Part shown: positions 6,966 through 7,980 of the stretch, piece after piece
Layout: every line of letters begins with the position of its first letter
Position numbering within the stretch: the first letter of the stretch is position 1
NCBI GenBank assembly: GCA_015663215.1
Contig: DQSP01000228.1
Location: 1-7,980, forward strand
Length of the DNA: 7,980 nucleotides
From: Sulfurimonas sp.
GTDB lineage: Bacteria > Campylobacterota > Campylobacteria > Campylobacterales > Sulfurimonadaceae
Direction: 5' to 3'
Program-made: the position numbers and the translations under genes
The notes under the pieces: model-generated
The model's database searches: none
What the model was told of the DNA's origin: nothing
The model's input: the letters and a program-made list of their open reading frames with translations, nothing else

Positions 6966-7980
6966 ATGGAAAAATATTTATATATAGCACTATTTGCACC
7001 ATTAGTAAGTTCACTTTTTGCAGCACTTTTTACTGCAACACCAAAAAAGAAGTTTGTAGGAATTATAGCTAGTTTACTTATCTTTACTGCGTTTGTAGCG
7101 AGTTCTATGCTTTTAACACATGTTTTAAGCGGTGAAGAAATTGTTCATGTTGAGTTGATGACTTGGATGGCTACAGGTAACCTTTACATTCCTTTTGGTT
7201 TTGTAGTAGATCAGGTTTCTGTAACTATGATGATGGTTGTAACTCTTGTTTCAACTATCGTGCATATTTATGCGATAGGTTATATGGATCATGATTCTGG
7301 ATTTAATAGATTTTTCTCTTATCTTTCAGCTTTTGTTTTTTCAATGATGATTCTTGTTATGAGTGATAACTTTGTAGGTCTTTTCATAGGTTGGGAAGGT
7401 GTTGGTCTTTGTTCTTGGTTACTTATTGGTTTTTGGTTTCATAAAGAATCAGCAACATGGGCAGCCAACGAAGCATTTATTATGAACCGTATAGCTGATC
7501 TTGGAATGTTAATTGGTATTTTTCTTGTTTATTGGAATACTGGTACTCTTCAGTATGATGGTGCATTTGCTGCGTTTCACGATTTAGATCACGCAACACT
7601 AACATGGATAGGTATTTTCCTTTTCATCGGTGCTATGGGTAAATCAGCACAGTTCCCACTTCATACGTGGCTTGCTGATGCAATGGAAGGTCCGACACCT
7701 GTTTCTGCACTTATTCATGCTGCGACTATGGTTACAGCAGGTGTTTATCTTGTAGTTCGTTCAAATGAGTTATATGCTCTTATCCCAAATGTTGGTCTCT
7801 TTATCGCTAGTCTTGGTGCATTTGTGGCAATATTTGCTGCAACTATGGCACTTGTTAATCGTGATATAAAAAGAGTAGTTGCTTACTCAACACTCTCTCA
7901 GTTAGGTTATATGTTTGCTGCTGCTGGACTTGGGGCTTACTGGGTTGCACTCTTTCACCTTATGGCTCATGCATTCTTTA
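6966..7980 (+). CDS. nuoL: NADH-quinone oxidoreductase subunit L (NuoL), 5' part, runs off window
   Basis: NuoL (ND5 family) is the distal antiporter-like subunit of the membrane arm. The frame stays open from the ATG at 6966 to the window end, giving 338 residues plus one base. A full NuoL is about 600 residues, so the C-terminal antiporter helices and the lateral helix lie outside. The residues central to proton transfer are present: E144 in IGWEGVGLCSWLLIGFW, R175 and D178 in FIMNRIADLGM, and K226 in GAMGKSAQFPLHTWLADAM. The signature GPTPVSALIHAATMVTAGVY (242-261) and the motif RDIKRVVAYSTLSQLGYM (299-316) are nearly identical to the family consensus. The last residues, LFHLMAHAFF, are the expected helix with two histidines. 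GAGAGG at 6952-6957 is a good ribosome binding site with an eight-base spacer. The gene begins four bases after the nuoK stop. Confidence 0.97.
   Translation, partial: MEKYLYIALFAPLVSSLFAALFTATPKKKFVGIIASLLIFTAFVASSMLLTHVLSGEEIVHVELMTWMATGNLYIPFGFVVDQVSVTMMMVVTLVSTIVHIYAIGYMDHDSGFNRFFSYLSAFVFSMMILVMSDNFVGLFIGWEGVGLCSWLLIGFWFHKESATWAANEAFIMNRIADLGMLIGIFLVYWNTGTLQYDGAFAAFHDLDHATLTWIGIFLFIGAMGKSAQFPLHTWLADAMEGPTPVSALIHAATMVTAGVYLVVRSNELYALIPNVGLFIASLGAFVAIFAATMALVNRDIKRVVAYSTLSQLGYMFAAAGLGAYWVALFHLMAHAFF

Overview
The window is the central part of one respiratory complex I (nuo) operon, read entirely on the + strand. AT-rich codon use, the gene order and the replacement of NuoE/NuoF point to a Campylobacterota (epsilonproteobacterial) genome. 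A Sulfurimonas/Sulfurovum-type lithotroph fits best, although the genus is inferred from sequence style and not proven.

Layout: the 3' part of nuoD (1-804); a 73-residue protein in the nuoE position (804-1025); a 310-residue protein in the nuoF position (1038-1970); nuoG (1971-4460); nuoH (4464-5447); nuoI (about 5457-6068); nuoJ (6081-6656); nuoK (6653-6961); and the 5' part of nuoL (6966 to the window end). Gaps are 0-12 bases and nuoD/nuoE-like and nuoJ/nuoK overlap, so this is one transcript with coupled translation. Its promoter and terminator lie outside the window. No RNA gene, mobile element, CRISPR array or gene-free stretch was seen.

How the genes work together: NuoD, NuoI and the middle iron-sulfur part of NuoG carry electrons to quinone. 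NuoH, J, K and L form the membrane arm that couples this to proton movement, and their key charged residues are largely present. The NADH-oxidising head is missing: no NuoE thioredoxin-like cysteines, no NuoF FMN/NADH glycine-rich motif and no NuoF [4Fe-4S] motif occur in the window. Two short subunits of the Campylobacter/Helicobacter type (Cj1575c/HP1264 and Cj1574c/HP1265) take their place. Published work in C. jejuni indicates flavodoxin, not NADH, as the donor there. In an autotroph the same enzyme could run backwards to reduce a low-potential carrier, but that is inference.

The most interesting observation is that the protein in the nuoF position is unrelated to NuoF. By hand alignment it is a shortened tandem paralogue of the C-terminal half of the NuoG encoded just downstream. 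NuoG itself has cysteines for one [4Fe-4S] cluster more than the classical N1b/N5/N4/N7 set, plus a charged insertion of about 53 residues that the paralogue lacks.
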